Origin: Bacteroidales bacterium
GTDB taxonomy: Bacteria > Bacteroidota > Bacteroidia > Bacteroidales > Bacteroidaceae
Reading direction: 5' to 3'
DNA length: 64,000 bases
Assembly: GCA_015060865.1 (NCBI GenBank)
Contig: SUXS01000003.1
Span: forward strand, 111,297-175,296
Numbering within the stretch: the first letter of the stretch is position 1; the number at the start of each line of letters is the position of its first letter. Both the position numbers and the translations under genes were made by a program. The notes under the pieces were generated by a model. That model worked only from the letters and a program-made list of their open reading frames with translations. It did no database searches and was not told where the DNA came from. Shown here piece after piece: positions 49,814-57,217 of this stretch.

Positions 49814-49925
49814 CTTGAATACCGCCAAAACATTCAATCCAGCAAGAACAAGCGTTTAAGGGTTCACGCTTTGGGCGTGGACTGTTCGTGCTTGTTGTTG
49901 GAAAGGTCACTTGGCGGTAACCTAA
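49814..49925 (+). ncRNA. Long structured leader RNA candidate
   Basis: CCTTGAATACCGCCAA at the left pairs with TTGGCGGTAACCTAAGG at the right (nine contiguous pairs plus an outer CCTT/AAGG). Inside, CCAGCAAGAACAAGC partly pairs with GCTTGTTGTTGG, and the tip is CACGC-loop-GCGTG. The whole lies in the untranslated region between a strong promoter and the HTH gene. It matches no riboswitch class I recognise. Confidence 0.5.
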
Positions 49926-49967
49926 GGTCAGATAAGCATTGAATGGTTACGCCTTTTTAATTGCATA

Positions 49968-50219
49968 ATGCACGTAGGACAACTTATCGAACAACAGTTT
50001 CGTGAGCAGGGACATACCGTGACATGGTTTGCCCAGCAGTTGTGTTGCACCCGTGCCAATGTATACAAAATATTCAGCAAAGACAATATTGATGTACATT
50101 TACTATTGCGCATCTCTCGTATTCTTCGGTACGATTTCTTTATGGCTATATCGCAAAAGCAAACAACATCTTTGCATAGTGTCAACGAATTCGATACAGA
50201 ACTGTCAACTAATCATTGA
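49968..50219 (+). CDS. Small helix-turn-helix DNA-binding protein
   Basis: The 83-aa protein begins M-H-V-G-Q-L-I-E-Q-Q-F-R-E-Q and contains a Xre-like HTH (V-T-W-F-A-Q-Q-L-C-C-T-R-A-N-V-Y-K-I-F, then D-V-H-L-L-L-R-I-S-R-I-L). This is a common short regulator type in Bacteroides/Prevotella. The C-terminus is polar. It is preceded by a 240-nt structured leader and lies next to two small envelope genes with their own promoter, so the target is unknown. Confidence 0.85.
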   Translation: MHVGQLIEQQFREQGHTVTWFAQQLCCTRANVYKIFSKDNIDVHLLLRISRILRYDFFMAISQKQTTSLHSVNEFDTELSTNH

Positions 50220-50230
50220 CACACCCTTCT

Positions 50231-50260
50231 TTTGACGTTTTTATATTAGTTGTACCTTTG
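50231..50260 (+). promoter_or_regulatory. Promoter for the two small envelope genes
   Basis: TTTG (50232-50235) lies about 18 nt before TACCTTTG (50253-50260). The lipoprotein ATG is 34 nt downstream. Confidence 0.75.
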
Positions 50261-50294
50261 CAAAAAATGTTAACTATTTAAAATCAAGGAGAAG

Positions 50295-50648
50295 ATGAGA
50301 AAGTTTATTTATGTTGTTAATCTCTTATTGTTGATTGTATTCTCATCATGTAGCAAGGACACAAAGAGCAGTCCGTTGGTTGGCACATGGAACAAAGGTA
50401 ATGAATATCTTACTTTTTATTCTGATGGAACAGGGTATGAGCATTATAACTGTCCCTGGTGTTACGATGATAACCATGAATTCACTTGGGAAAATGATGA
50501 TACTTATCTCTTTCTACATTATAATTATGCTGATGGTGAGATGGGCAATCGTACTTACACGGTAACTTTATACTATACTATAAGTGGAAAGAATTTAGTT
50601 TTGTATTATTCAGATTTCGATAATAAAGGTACATATACGAAAAAATAA
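50295..50648 (+). CDS. Small lipocalin-like lipoprotein
   Basis: The 117-aa protein has a lipoprotein signal with lipobox V-F-S-S-C (Cys19). The mature chain L-V-G-T-W-N-K-G-N-E-Y-L-T-F-Y-S-D-G-T-G is typical of lipocalin-like Bacteroidetes lipoproteins. A C-P-W-C motif near residue 54 could form a disulfide. It is AT-rich compared with the genes around it. Function unknown. Confidence 0.75.
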   Translation: MRKFIYVVNLLLLIVFSSCSKDTKSSPLVGTWNKGNEYLTFYSDGTGYEHYNCPWCYDDNHEFTWENDDTYLFLHYNYADGEMGNRTYTVTLYYTISGKNLVLYYSDFDNKGTYTKK

Positions 50649-50678
50649 TTTATATTAATCACTAAAAGTTCTAAGAAA

Positions 50679-51425
50679 ATGAAAAAGTTATTTTTACTCC
50701 TTTTTTGTGCTATGAGCACAATGTTTGCCGCAGCGCAAGCCAACTTGCAAGATGTAGTGTATCTGAAGAACGGTTCAGTAGTACGTGGTACTATTATAGA
50801 GCAAGTGCCGGGTGTTTCCCTTAAACTTCAAACAAATGATGGCAACATTTTTGTCTACAACATTGAAGATGTAGAGAAGATGACTAAAGAGCAATCTAAG
50901 ACAGCAACTCGTCAGGTATCAACTTATGCTTACAGTAATGGTGCAGGTTCAACTAACAGTACTGCTATGTCAGAACGTTCCCCCTTTGTTGCAGGCCTTT
51001 TGTCTTGGATTGTGCCTGGTGCAGGTCAGTTCTACAATGGCCAGAGCAAGAAGGGTTGGGGAGACCTTGGCTTACATTTGGGATCATCTATAATAATGGG
51101 CATTGGTACGGGATTGATGTCTAGCTCATATTCCTATGATTACTATGATGGTGATTATTATTATTACGATGAAAGCCAATACACAACAGGCTGCATTTTT
51201 ATGGTTGTAGGTGGTGTTACCTTGTTTGTTAATGGTATCTGTTCTATTGTTGATGCAGTAAAGTCTGCTAAAAATATCAATGTAGAAAAAGGTTTTGTGA
51301 TGTACTCTTTTAATGAGAACTGCGCTTTTGGCATCCAACCTGCCGTAACTTATGAGAAGCCTCAATATATGTTAGGTTCAAAAGCTGAACTTGCTGCAGG
51401 AATGAACTTCAAACTGACATTCTGA
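50679..51425 (+). CDS. Membrane protein with signal peptide and central transmembrane pair
   Basis: The 248-aa protein has a signal peptide (1-21). Next comes a beta-rich SHa-like stretch (V-V-Y-L-K-N-G-S-V-V-R-G-T-I-I-E-Q-V-P-G), seen in Bacteroidetes proteins of unknown role. Two membrane helices follow at about 103-150 (G-L-L-S-W-I-V-P-G-A-G-Q-F-Y-N-G is TM2/DUF5683-like) and 170-190, with a Tyr/Asp-rich loop (S-Y-D-Y-Y-D-G-D-Y-Y-Y) between them. Likely co-transcribed with the lipoprotein (30-bp gap). Low GC suggests acquired DNA. Confidence 0.75.
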   Translation: MKKLFLLLFCAMSTMFAAAQANLQDVVYLKNGSVVRGTIIEQVPGVSLKLQTNDGNIFVYNIEDVEKMTKEQSKTATRQVSTYAYSNGAGSTNSTAMSERSPFVAGLLSWIVPGAGQFYNGQSKKGWGDLGLHLGSSIIMGIGTGLMSSSYSYDYYDGDYYYYDESQYTTGCIFMVVGGVTLFVNGICSIVDAVKSAKNINVEKGFVMYSFNENCAFGIQPAVTYEKPQYMLGSKAELAAGMNFKLTF

Positions 51426-51460
51426 TAAGTACTACTAACTAATATATTGAGATTTTGTTA

Positions 51461-51490
51461 CTGGCGACTAAATTTAGTCGCCAGTTTTTT
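51461..51490 (+). terminator. Terminator after the small membrane protein gene
   Basis: A perfect palindrome (CTGGCGACTAAA and its complement, 51461-51484) is followed by six T. Confidence 0.92.
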
Positions 51491-51701
51491 AAAAGGTACT
51501 TTGTTTGTGACCGTAGAATAAATCTGGCTTGATATTATTATCAGAGCAAGTGTTAATCCTATTCCTCCTATCTCATTGAATCCGAAGTCTTTAAATTTCA
51601 AGCCACTAAAGAAAAACTCTTCAATACAACCGTACTTTACTTCAGCCCCTACGGCTTTACACCAGGCTGACCTGAAGGTTATCAGCATAGCTGAGTGCAA
51701 G

Positions 51702-51740
51702 CATTGCCAACCGATTTATGAACTTTCGCCAATAGAGAAG
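51702..51740. repeat. Solo copy of the inverted-repeat end
   Basis: Thirty-nine bases are identical to 49508-49546, and similarity continues (CCCAAAATCTCCGATTTCATCGA) as the complement of 48973-48995. Nothing else recognised lies between 51491 and 51773. Confidence 0.85.
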
Positions 51741-51773
51741 ACCCAAAATCTCCGATTTCATCGAAAACAAAAA

Positions 51774-51795
51774 GGTGCAGCTGTTGAGCTGCACC
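51774..51795 (-). terminator. Terminator of the MerR-type gene
   Basis: Read on the minus strand, GGTGCAGCT-loop-AGCTGCACC is followed by TTTTTG, 45 bp beyond the stop codon. Confidence 0.88.
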
Positions 51796-51840
51796 GTGCC
51801 AGGCCAAAAATAAAACTAATTTCACCGGCCTAGGATTGAT

Positions 51841-52659
51841 TTACCTGACGGGGATTTGAATCTCCGTGAGGTAGTCCGCCACATCCTCTTTGTTCCACGG
51901 ACCATCGATGTAGCAGAAGCGTGGATTACCACTGAGCTGCATTCCTTGCTCCTCGATATGGCTCAAAACCCTTGTCATCGTCTCGGAAAAACTATTGTAT
52001 GAGCCACGATGATAGCAGCAGAGTGCTTTGGGGATATCTGCGGTTTCATAGAATCGTAGGATTTCCGTGTCGGGATGCATCTCGCCCACTGCCTCGCAAT
52101 ACTCCAGGTCGATGTTCTCGTCGCGGTGCTCCGCGTCGTGCTCCATCGTGAAGCAGTACTGAGGTTCAGGGCATGTACAGCCGATGCGCATCATCTCCGG
52201 CCCGATGACATTGACGCATAAAGGGCCCAATTCATCGTAGTTTTTGATTACTCTGCGATAGCTTGCCACTATTCGGCTTGGGATTCGTTTGATTGTTGTT
52301 TCGTGCATAGTTTTGTTCGTTGTGGAGAGCTGCTCCAGACTTTCTAGTTGCTCCAATTGCCTCTGTAGTCTCGCTATCTCGGCTCGGCATTGCTCGGCTT
52401 TTTGCCGAATCATTTCCGAGTCAGGCTTATCGTCACCCCGCTCAAAGATGTCGGCAATCTCGTCAAGTGACAGACCCATACCTTTCAGATGGATAATGCG
52501 GTATAGGCGTTGCGACTGGTCGAGGGAATATTGCCTGTAGCCAGTCCACTGGTCAACTGACGTAGGCTTCAGCAGCCCCTTTTCTTCATAGTGCCGCAAA
52601 GTACGTACAGTGACGCGACACAGCTTGGAGAACTCTCCGATTTTTAATAATCTTTTCAT
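51841..52659 (-). CDS. MerR-family regulator with GyrI-like ligand domain
   Basis: From the ATG at 52659 the protein has 272 aa. The N-terminal winged helix is MerR type (L-L-K-I-G-E-F-S-K-L-C-R-V-T-V-R-T-L-R-H-Y-E-E-K-G-L), followed by the dimerisation coiled coil (about 85-115). The C-terminal ~150 residues are a GyrI-like effector-binding domain (I-P-S-R-I-V-A-S-Y-R-R; Y-H-R-G-S-Y). This BmrR/SoxR-like layout senses small molecules. It is divergent from ogt, so control of alkylation repair genes is a possible role. Confidence 0.9.
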   Translation of the reverse strand: MKRLLKIGEFSKLCRVTVRTLRHYEEKGLLKPTSVDQWTGYRQYSLDQSQRLYRIIHLKGMGLSLDEIADIFERGDDKPDSEMIRQKAEQCRAEIARLQRQLEQLESLEQLSTTNKTMHETTIKRIPSRIVASYRRVIKNYDELGPLCVNVIGPEMMRIGCTCPEPQYCFTMEHDAEHRDENIDLEYCEAVGEMHPDTEILRFYETADIPKALCCYHRGSYNSFSETMTRVLSHIEEQGMQLSGNPRFCYIDGPWNKEDVADYLTEIQIPVR

Positions 52660-52797
52660 TTCACTCGTGTGTAATAGTCTATTGCGCAATAAGAAACTGA
52701 ATTACGCCGACAAAGGTTGTGCCAACGAGTGAGCAATGCATGCAATTGCTTGTAACGAGTGCAGCCAACCTTCGCAGCTTTCAAGTGCAAAGTTAAA

Positions 52798-52805
52798 TGC
52801 TTCCG
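52798..52805 (-). promoter_or_regulatory. -7 promoter element for the MerR-type gene
   Basis: TAACTTTG on the minus strand fits TAnnTTTG. The leader would be about 140 nt. The MerR operator was not identified. Confidence 0.4.
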
Positions 52806-52964
52806 TAAGGTACGAGTCAAGAGTAAACACGATTTTTAACTTTCGTTAAGAGGCTAAGGAGTTCCATTTCTCATAATTCCCGTATCAACAGATTGCATAA
52901 TTATGTCCTAAAAAGTTGCAGAAGATGGAGGTTTGTTGCAACTTTGCACAAACAACATATATTG

Positions 52965-53450
52965 ATGACACTAGTCACATATACCTTCAGCAGTCCTATC
53001 GGCATCGTTCGGCTCACCGAGGAGCGGGGAGCCATCACGCACATCGCACTGACAGAGCATCGCGATGCCTCCTCCTCTCCCAGCCCTCTCATGTGCGAAG
53101 CGGAGCGACAAATAACAGAATACCTGAACGGTACACTCCAGCAGATGGACTTTGCCATACGGATGGAGGGCACTCCTTTCCAGTTGCGTGTGTGGCAGGC
53201 GCTGCAACAGATTCCCTACGGCTCTACACGCTCCTACGGAGAGCTTGCCGCCCTGCTGGGCAACCCTGGCGCAAGCCGTGCTGTGGGGATGGCCTGCAAC
53301 AAGAATCCCCTGCTGCTCATCGTCCCTTGTCATCGCGTGATAGGGGCAAATGGCAAACTCACAGGCTTTGCCTGCGGACTGGAAGTCAAGCGGTACCTGC
53401 TGTTGCTGGAGAAGAGAAGCTCCATTATGGCCGATTTCGACCTGCGATAG
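52965..53450 (+). CDS. ogt: Methylated-DNA-protein-cysteine methyltransferase (Ogt type)
   Basis: The ATG at 52965 gives 161 aa. The active-site motif is I-V-P-C-H-R-V-I-G (Cys acceptor), preceded by the helix-turn-helix Y-G-S-T-R-S-Y-G-E-L-A with the finger arginine in A-S-R-A-V-G. It transfers methyl groups from O6-methylguanine to itself. Upstream in-frame ATG 52893 has no family sequence. The last 26 bp overlap the convergent AlkD-like gene. Confidence 0.94.
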   Translation: MTLVTYTFSSPIGIVRLTEERGAITHIALTEHRDASSSPSPLMCEAERQITEYLNGTLQQMDFAIRMEGTPFQLRVWQALQQIPYGSTRSYGELAALLGNPGASRAVGMACNKNPLLLIVPCHRVIGANGKLTGFACGLEVKRYLLLLEKRSSIMADFDLR

Positions 53451-54117
53451 CGATAGCCCTTTGTTTATTCTCCTTACTTACACGGTACGACTCGCCTATC
53501 TTCTGTATGGCTTTGTTGTGGGTGAATGTGTCGAGTGAGCCCTGAGCAAGAAATTCAAGCGTCTCGTCGGGAAACTTGACATAGCATACCGATATGGCCC
53601 ATGCCACAGCCATACGCACATAATAGCCTTCGTGGCGAATGGCCGAGTAGTGGGCAAACAGTGCCGCAAGGTGCTCGGCATCAATAAAGAGCGTCAAACT
53701 CATCACCACACCGAAGCGTATGGCATATTCGTCATTGCCTCTCAGGAACTCTTCTATGAAGTTCCACCACGCACCGCGCTCGCTCTCCTTGGGTTTGAAC
53801 GTTGCACATACGGTATCACACACCGCCCACGAGTTGATTTGCGGTACCCACTGGCGGATAAGCGCTTCGCGCTTATCTATTGTGATATCCCGAGCGTACG
53901 CTATCACCAGTCCTGTGAGCATACGCTCCTCCATATAATAGGTGTCAGCCACAGCAAGATAACCGCGCCAGTCGCCCCGCACAATCTCCTTGGCCAGGCT
54001 ACGCAGCTGTGGCACGCGAATGCCCAGCACTCCCTCCACACCCGGATTGAGTTTTTGGGCAAACTCTTTATTACCCTCTGCTGCCAGTTGCAATAGTCGT
54101 AACTTTGTATCTACCAT
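53425..54117 (-). CDS. AlkD-like DNA alkylation repair protein
   Basis: The 230-aa protein is built of HEAT-like helical repeats, the fold of AlkC/AlkD glycosylases that excise N3- and N7-alkylated purines without base flipping. Recognisable segments are G-V-R/I-V-P-Q-L-R-S-L-A-K-E, S-W-A-V-C-D-T, and N-K-A-I-Q-K-I-G-E-S-Y-R. It overlaps ogt tail-to-tail by 26 bp, so the two repair genes share 3' ends. It is the last gene of a likely minus-strand unit dtd-YdeI-DUF5131-alkD. Confidence 0.88.
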   Translation of the reverse strand: MVDTKLRLLQLAAEGNKEFAQKLNPGVEGVLGIRVPQLRSLAKEIVRGDWRGYLAVADTYYMEERMLTGLVIAYARDITIDKREALIRQWVPQINSWAVCDTVCATFKPKESERGAWWNFIEEFLRGNDEYAIRFGVVMSLTLFIDAEHLAALFAHYSAIRHEGYYVRMAVAWAISVCYVKFPDETLEFLAQGSLDTFTHNKAIQKIGESYRVSKENKQRAIAIAGRNRP

Positions 54118-54189
54118 TTACTACATAATAATTGTCATAATCAACAAACAATCAATAAAGTATTACAATACCTTATGACTACCTCTTAC

Positions 54190-54909
54190 TCACTCGACTC
54201 CCACTACCACATCAATGCCGGCCCTTCTTGCCTGTCGGCATAAATCTTTGGTTGGTATCTTATATAGCTTACCATCCTTGATGAAATGTGTACCGCATTG
54301 TCTAAACTCAAAGGCCACATTCTTACGGATACACTGTTCCCTGAGGTCGAGCACCCAGGAATAATCGATAGGTCTTGCATGGGGGTCTGACTCTCCACCC
54401 ACAACAACAAGTTCAACATTGTCAAGATAGCGCTCGAGATCTATCTTTTCAAGCAAAGGTTGGGCCGTGATGCATTTATGCTTGATGGGGAGCTTCTCAA
54501 AAATCCCCAATCGATAGTCGGCGTTCTTCTGATTCTCCACAGTGCAGCATACGACGACATTGTCGTAGCCGTCACCCCAATCGTTGGGAACGCACTGTAT
54601 GAATCGCTCTATCCGCTTGGTCAAGAACAGGAATGTACAGTCCTTACGCTCCTTAATCATGCTCCAACACTCTGCACGCCAGCAGTCGGCCTCTTCGATG
54701 AGGAAATCGGTAGAGAAGCACGTATAAACCAAACCGGCCTTCATCCTGTAGCTGCCATCTCTCATGCGCTCAATGGGCTTCATGAAATCTTTTGTCTTCA
54801 CGATATCGCTCGTGTCGACACCGCGCCTCGCATCCCCTTTGTGAATATAGCAGTGCAAACAACCTTCGCTATATCTCTTGCAGCCTCGCCAAGGGTTCCA
54901 CATTGCCAT
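54190..54909 (-). CDS. DUF5131 (phage Gp37/Gp68-like) protein with Cys cluster
   Basis: The 239-aa protein begins W-N-P-W-R-G-C-K-R-Y-S-E-G-C-x-x-C-Y. Its three cysteines in the C-x6-C-x2-C pattern are typical of DUF5131, a family considered radical-SAM-like. Later segments include L-F-L-T-K-R-I-E-R, C-C-T-V-E-N-Q and V-V-V-G-G-E-S-D-P-H-A-R-P. The cluster may hold an iron-sulfur centre, but the reaction is unknown. Two bp separate it from the YdeI-like gene upstream, and it precedes alkD. Confidence 0.88.
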   Translation of the reverse strand: MAMWNPWRGCKRYSEGCLHCYIHKGDARRGVDTSDIVKTKDFMKPIERMRDGSYRMKAGLVYTCFSTDFLIEEADCWRAECWSMIKERKDCTFLFLTKRIERFIQCVPNDWGDGYDNVVVCCTVENQKNADYRLGIFEKLPIKHKCITAQPLLEKIDLERYLDNVELVVVGGESDPHARPIDYSWVLDLREQCIRKNVAFEFRQCGTHFIKDGKLYKIPTKDLCRQARRAGIDVVVGVE

Positions 54910-54911
54910 AC

Positions 54912-55490
54912 TTATTCCCCTTCCCGATTTATTCTGTAATACTTATCTATGCCTCCATAGCCTATAATCAGTTTGTTCTCACGGGTTTTCTTGATGAAGC
55001 TATCGAGACGTTTCTGAAACTCTTCGGGGCGTTTTCTCGCAGCATCGATGTAGGCAACACGGATACGTTTGTAGGACGGCGCGAAGCTGTTATAATGCTC
55101 CCATGCCTTTTCGTCCCGCTTGATAGCCGCAATAATGTCTTCAGGGAACAGATAGGGAGCTTTGATTATACTGAGAACACGTTCACGTATGCTTGGATGG
55201 ATAAGTTTCTGCTCCTCAAGCCAAATCAGCCGCTCTATGTTTGGCCTCGAATATGGGCTTCCAGGCCTTCGGGGCGTAAACCGCTGGGCACGATGGGTGG
55301 GGTCAATGTGCTTGATGACTCCATCAATCCACCCAAAGCATAGCGCTTCCTCCACGGCGTCATTATAGGAGAGCGCTTCTTCTCCCGCCGCTTTCATCGG
55401 GAAAACGAACCAGACCTCCTTTTCCTTGTCGAAATTCGCCGAGAGCCAGGCTCTCCATTCTTCTCTATGGCTGGTGTAAAAAGTATTCAT
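54912..55490 (-). CDS. YdeI/OmpD-associated family protein
   Basis: The 192-aa protein shows the family markers: W-x-x-W-L x-x-N-x-x-x-x-x-x-V-W-F near the start, then Y-N-D-A-V-E-E-A-L-C-F-G-W-I-D and R-F-T-P-R-R-x-x-S. YdeI-type proteins are small and stress-linked, with uncertain biochemistry. It probably belongs to the dtd-to-alkD transcription unit. Confidence 0.9.
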   Translation of the reverse strand: MNTFYTSHREEWRAWLSANFDKEKEVWFVFPMKAAGEEALSYNDAVEEALCFGWIDGVIKHIDPTHRAQRFTPRRPGSPYSRPNIERLIWLEEQKLIHPSIRERVLSIIKAPYLFPEDIIAAIKRDEKAWEHYNSFAPSYKRIRVAYIDAARKRPEEFQKRLDSFIKKTRENKLIIGYGGIDKYYRINREGE

Positions 55491-55537
55491 ATCGTGTTCC
55501 CTGATGAAGTGAGCCGCGCGTCATCTTTCTCTCTACG

Positions 55538-55990
55538 CTACTCCTTGTTCTTGCTGTCCATAAATATCGTTACGGGGCCATCGTTGATGAGGGCACACTG
55601 CATGTCAGCACCAAAAACGCCCGTTTTCACCGGCTTTCCGAGGGTGGCGGAGAGCTCGGTGCAGAACTTCTCGTAGAGTGGTATGGAGATGTCGGGCTTG
55701 GCTGCACGGATGTAGGATGGGCGGTTGCCTTTCTTGGTGGAGGCATGCAGGGTAAATTGGCTCACGACAAGCACCTCGCCCCCGATGTCCATCACCGAGA
55801 GGTTCATCACTCCGTCGGCATCGTCAAAGATGCGCATGTTGGCTACCTTCTTCGTGAGGAAAGAGATGTCTTCATCGCCGTCGGCCTCCTCAATACCCAC
55901 TAATATCATCATTCCCTGATTGATGGCCGAGTGCTCTACTCCCTTAATCGTCACCGAGGCATTTCGTACACGCTGTATAATGATTCGCAT
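55538..55990 (-). CDS. dtd: D-aminoacyl-tRNA deacylase
   Basis: The 150-aa protein has the two active-site signatures of DTD: S-Q-F-T-L (residues about 77-81) and N-D-G-P-V-T near the C-terminus. It removes D-amino acids from tRNA. In many Bacteroidetes the next genes are mazG and deoC; here the YdeI-like, DUF5131 and alkylation-repair genes follow instead. Confidence 0.95.
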   Translation of the reverse strand: MRIIIQRVRNASVTIKGVEHSAINQGMMILVGIEEADGDEDISFLTKKVANMRIFDDADGVMNLSVMDIGGEVLVVSQFTLHASTKKGNRPSYIRAAKPDISIPLYEKFCTELSATLGKPVKTGVFGADMQCALINDGPVTIFMDSKNKE

Positions 55991-56022
55991 AATCTATAAG
56001 TCTTTGGATTCTTATTCTATGC

Positions 56023-56052
56023 AAATGTAGTGATTTTGAGGGTAACGGCAAA
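56023..56052 (-). promoter_or_regulatory. Promoter for dtd and following genes
   Basis: On the minus strand TTTG (56049-56052) lies 18 nt before TACATTTG (56023-56030). The ATG is 33 nt downstream. Confidence 0.65.
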
Positions 56053-56079
56053 ATTCTGCTTCGGCTATGCAACGGAGAA

Positions 56080-56106
56080 AGGCGAGGTGTCTCAGACACC
56101 TCGCCT
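56080..56106 (-). terminator. Terminator hairpin of the sigma/anti-sigma/plug unit
   Basis: AGGCGAGGTGTCT and its complement surround a one-base centre, giving a very stable hairpin. The T run on the minus strand is short (CCTTTCTCC), so strength is uncertain. Confidence 0.6.
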
Positions 56107-56161
56107 CTTATACACAAACCATGAAATTTAAAATGGGTATATGCTCCTTAAGTGAATTATA

Positions 56162-56614
56162 CTATTTATCCTTCTTGCCTGCTTTCGTGGTCACAATGAC
56201 TACTCCATTCTTTCCTTTCTCGCCATACATCTTTTCCGCAGCCTCTCCACCCGCTTTGAGCACATCAATATGATCAATGGTCTCTGAATTAATCTTGGCA
56301 AAATCTTCGGGTGATATTTCCTTTCCGTCTACGATGAGAAGAGGTTCTGTAACTACAGAAACTGATTTGTCGTCGTTTCCCGTGAGCCTTACGATCTTGG
56401 CATCCGTATATATCACGTGATGCCTCTCTACCACGCCTTTGCCTTGCTTATAGGCAATCATATACTTCGATATGCGCTTGCCCTCGAGCTGCGAGCCGTC
56501 AAAGTGCTCTACAGGCTGCTTGTCGATGATGTACTTGTCTATCGTGTCGTTTGCTACCTTGGCTTGGGTACCGATGGCTACGGCACAGAGTGCCGTCAAT
56601 AGGATTGTTCTCAT
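56162..56614 (-). CDS. Small secreted protein with TonB-plug-like domain
   Basis: The 150-aa protein has a signal peptide (1-18). The C-terminal half (P-L-L-I-V-D-G-K-E-I then I-N-S-E-T-I-D-H-I-D-V-L-K and Y-G-E-K-G-K-N-G-V-V-I-V-T-T) matches the start of TonB receptor plug domains, without a barrel. Free plug domains also occur at the end of some Bacteroidetes regulatory and peptidase proteins. Third gene of a sigma, anti-sigma, plug unit (gaps 44 and 22 bp). Confidence 0.82.
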   Translation of the reverse strand: MRTILLTALCAVAIGTQAKVANDTIDKYIIDKQPVEHFDGSQLEGKRISKYMIAYKQGKGVVERHHVIYTDAKIVRLTGNDDKSVSVVTEPLLIVDGKEISPEDFAKINSETIDHIDVLKAGGEAAEKMYGEKGKNGVVIVTTKAGKKDK

Positions 56615-56636
56615 AATTTTGAATGTTTTAGTGGGT

Positions 56637-57173
56637 TTAATTTATCGCTAACATTGAAGTACTTCCTTCCTCTGGGTCTTTGTTCATAATAAACATCTTG
56701 GTGGAGCCGTCGGACAGCGTGGCAGTCACCAGCACACACTCTTTGACGGGCGATGCCGTTACCGCCTCTATATCCTCCACATTCATCAGTTGCTGCACAT
56801 ATCCGGCAATCTCCACGGTCGTGAAGGCTGGGCTGGGCTCTGCCTCCCGTGGTATTGTCACGTTGAGCACAAGCAGCAGGGCTATGGCAGCTGCCACGCC
56901 GCCTATCCAGACCATACGGCGGATGCGGGGCTTGGGTTGCTTGGACTTCGCTTGGCTCACGATGCGGTCAAACTCCTCGGCTCCCTCCTTGGAGAGCTGT
57001 GCTTCGTTGGCGTGCTCCATCCGTATCATCTGGGCTATGGCACGCTCGTCCTCCTCGACCTCGTTTGCTGCGTAGTATGCAGCGAGCAGAGCCTCCTCGG
57101 CCACCGTCGTTTCCGCTTCGAGGTACCTTGCCACAAGCGCCATGCGCGTATCTTTATCCTGTATATCCATCAT
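56637..57173 (-). CDS. Probable anti-sigma factor, single membrane segment
   Basis: The 178-aa protein has a ~85-residue helical cytoplasmic part (L-V-A-R-Y-L-E-A-E-T-T-V-A-E-E-A-L-L), the short basic stretch R-I-R-R-M, one membrane helix (about 90-106) and a periplasmic domain. This is the layout of ECF anti-sigma proteins. It lies directly after the ECF sigma gene. No named domain is visible, so the role rests on context. Confidence 0.75.
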   Translation of the reverse strand: MMDIQDKDTRMALVARYLEAETTVAEEALLAAYYAANEVEEDERAIAQMIRMEHANEAQLSKEGAEEFDRIVSQAKSKQPKPRIRRMVWIGGVAAAIALLLVLNVTIPREAEPSPAFTTVEIAGYVQQLMNVEDIEAVTASPVKECVLVTATLSDGSTKMFIMNKDPEEGSTSMLAIN

Positions 57174-57217
57174 GTTTTAGTTTTTTAGTTCTTTAGTTTT
57201 TGAGTTTGGCAGACTGA

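Noticed and set aside
49606..49833. 75-codon minus-strand frame in the non-coding region
   Set aside because: No ribosome-binding context, no family features, and it overlaps the promoter and leader of the HTH gene on the other strand.
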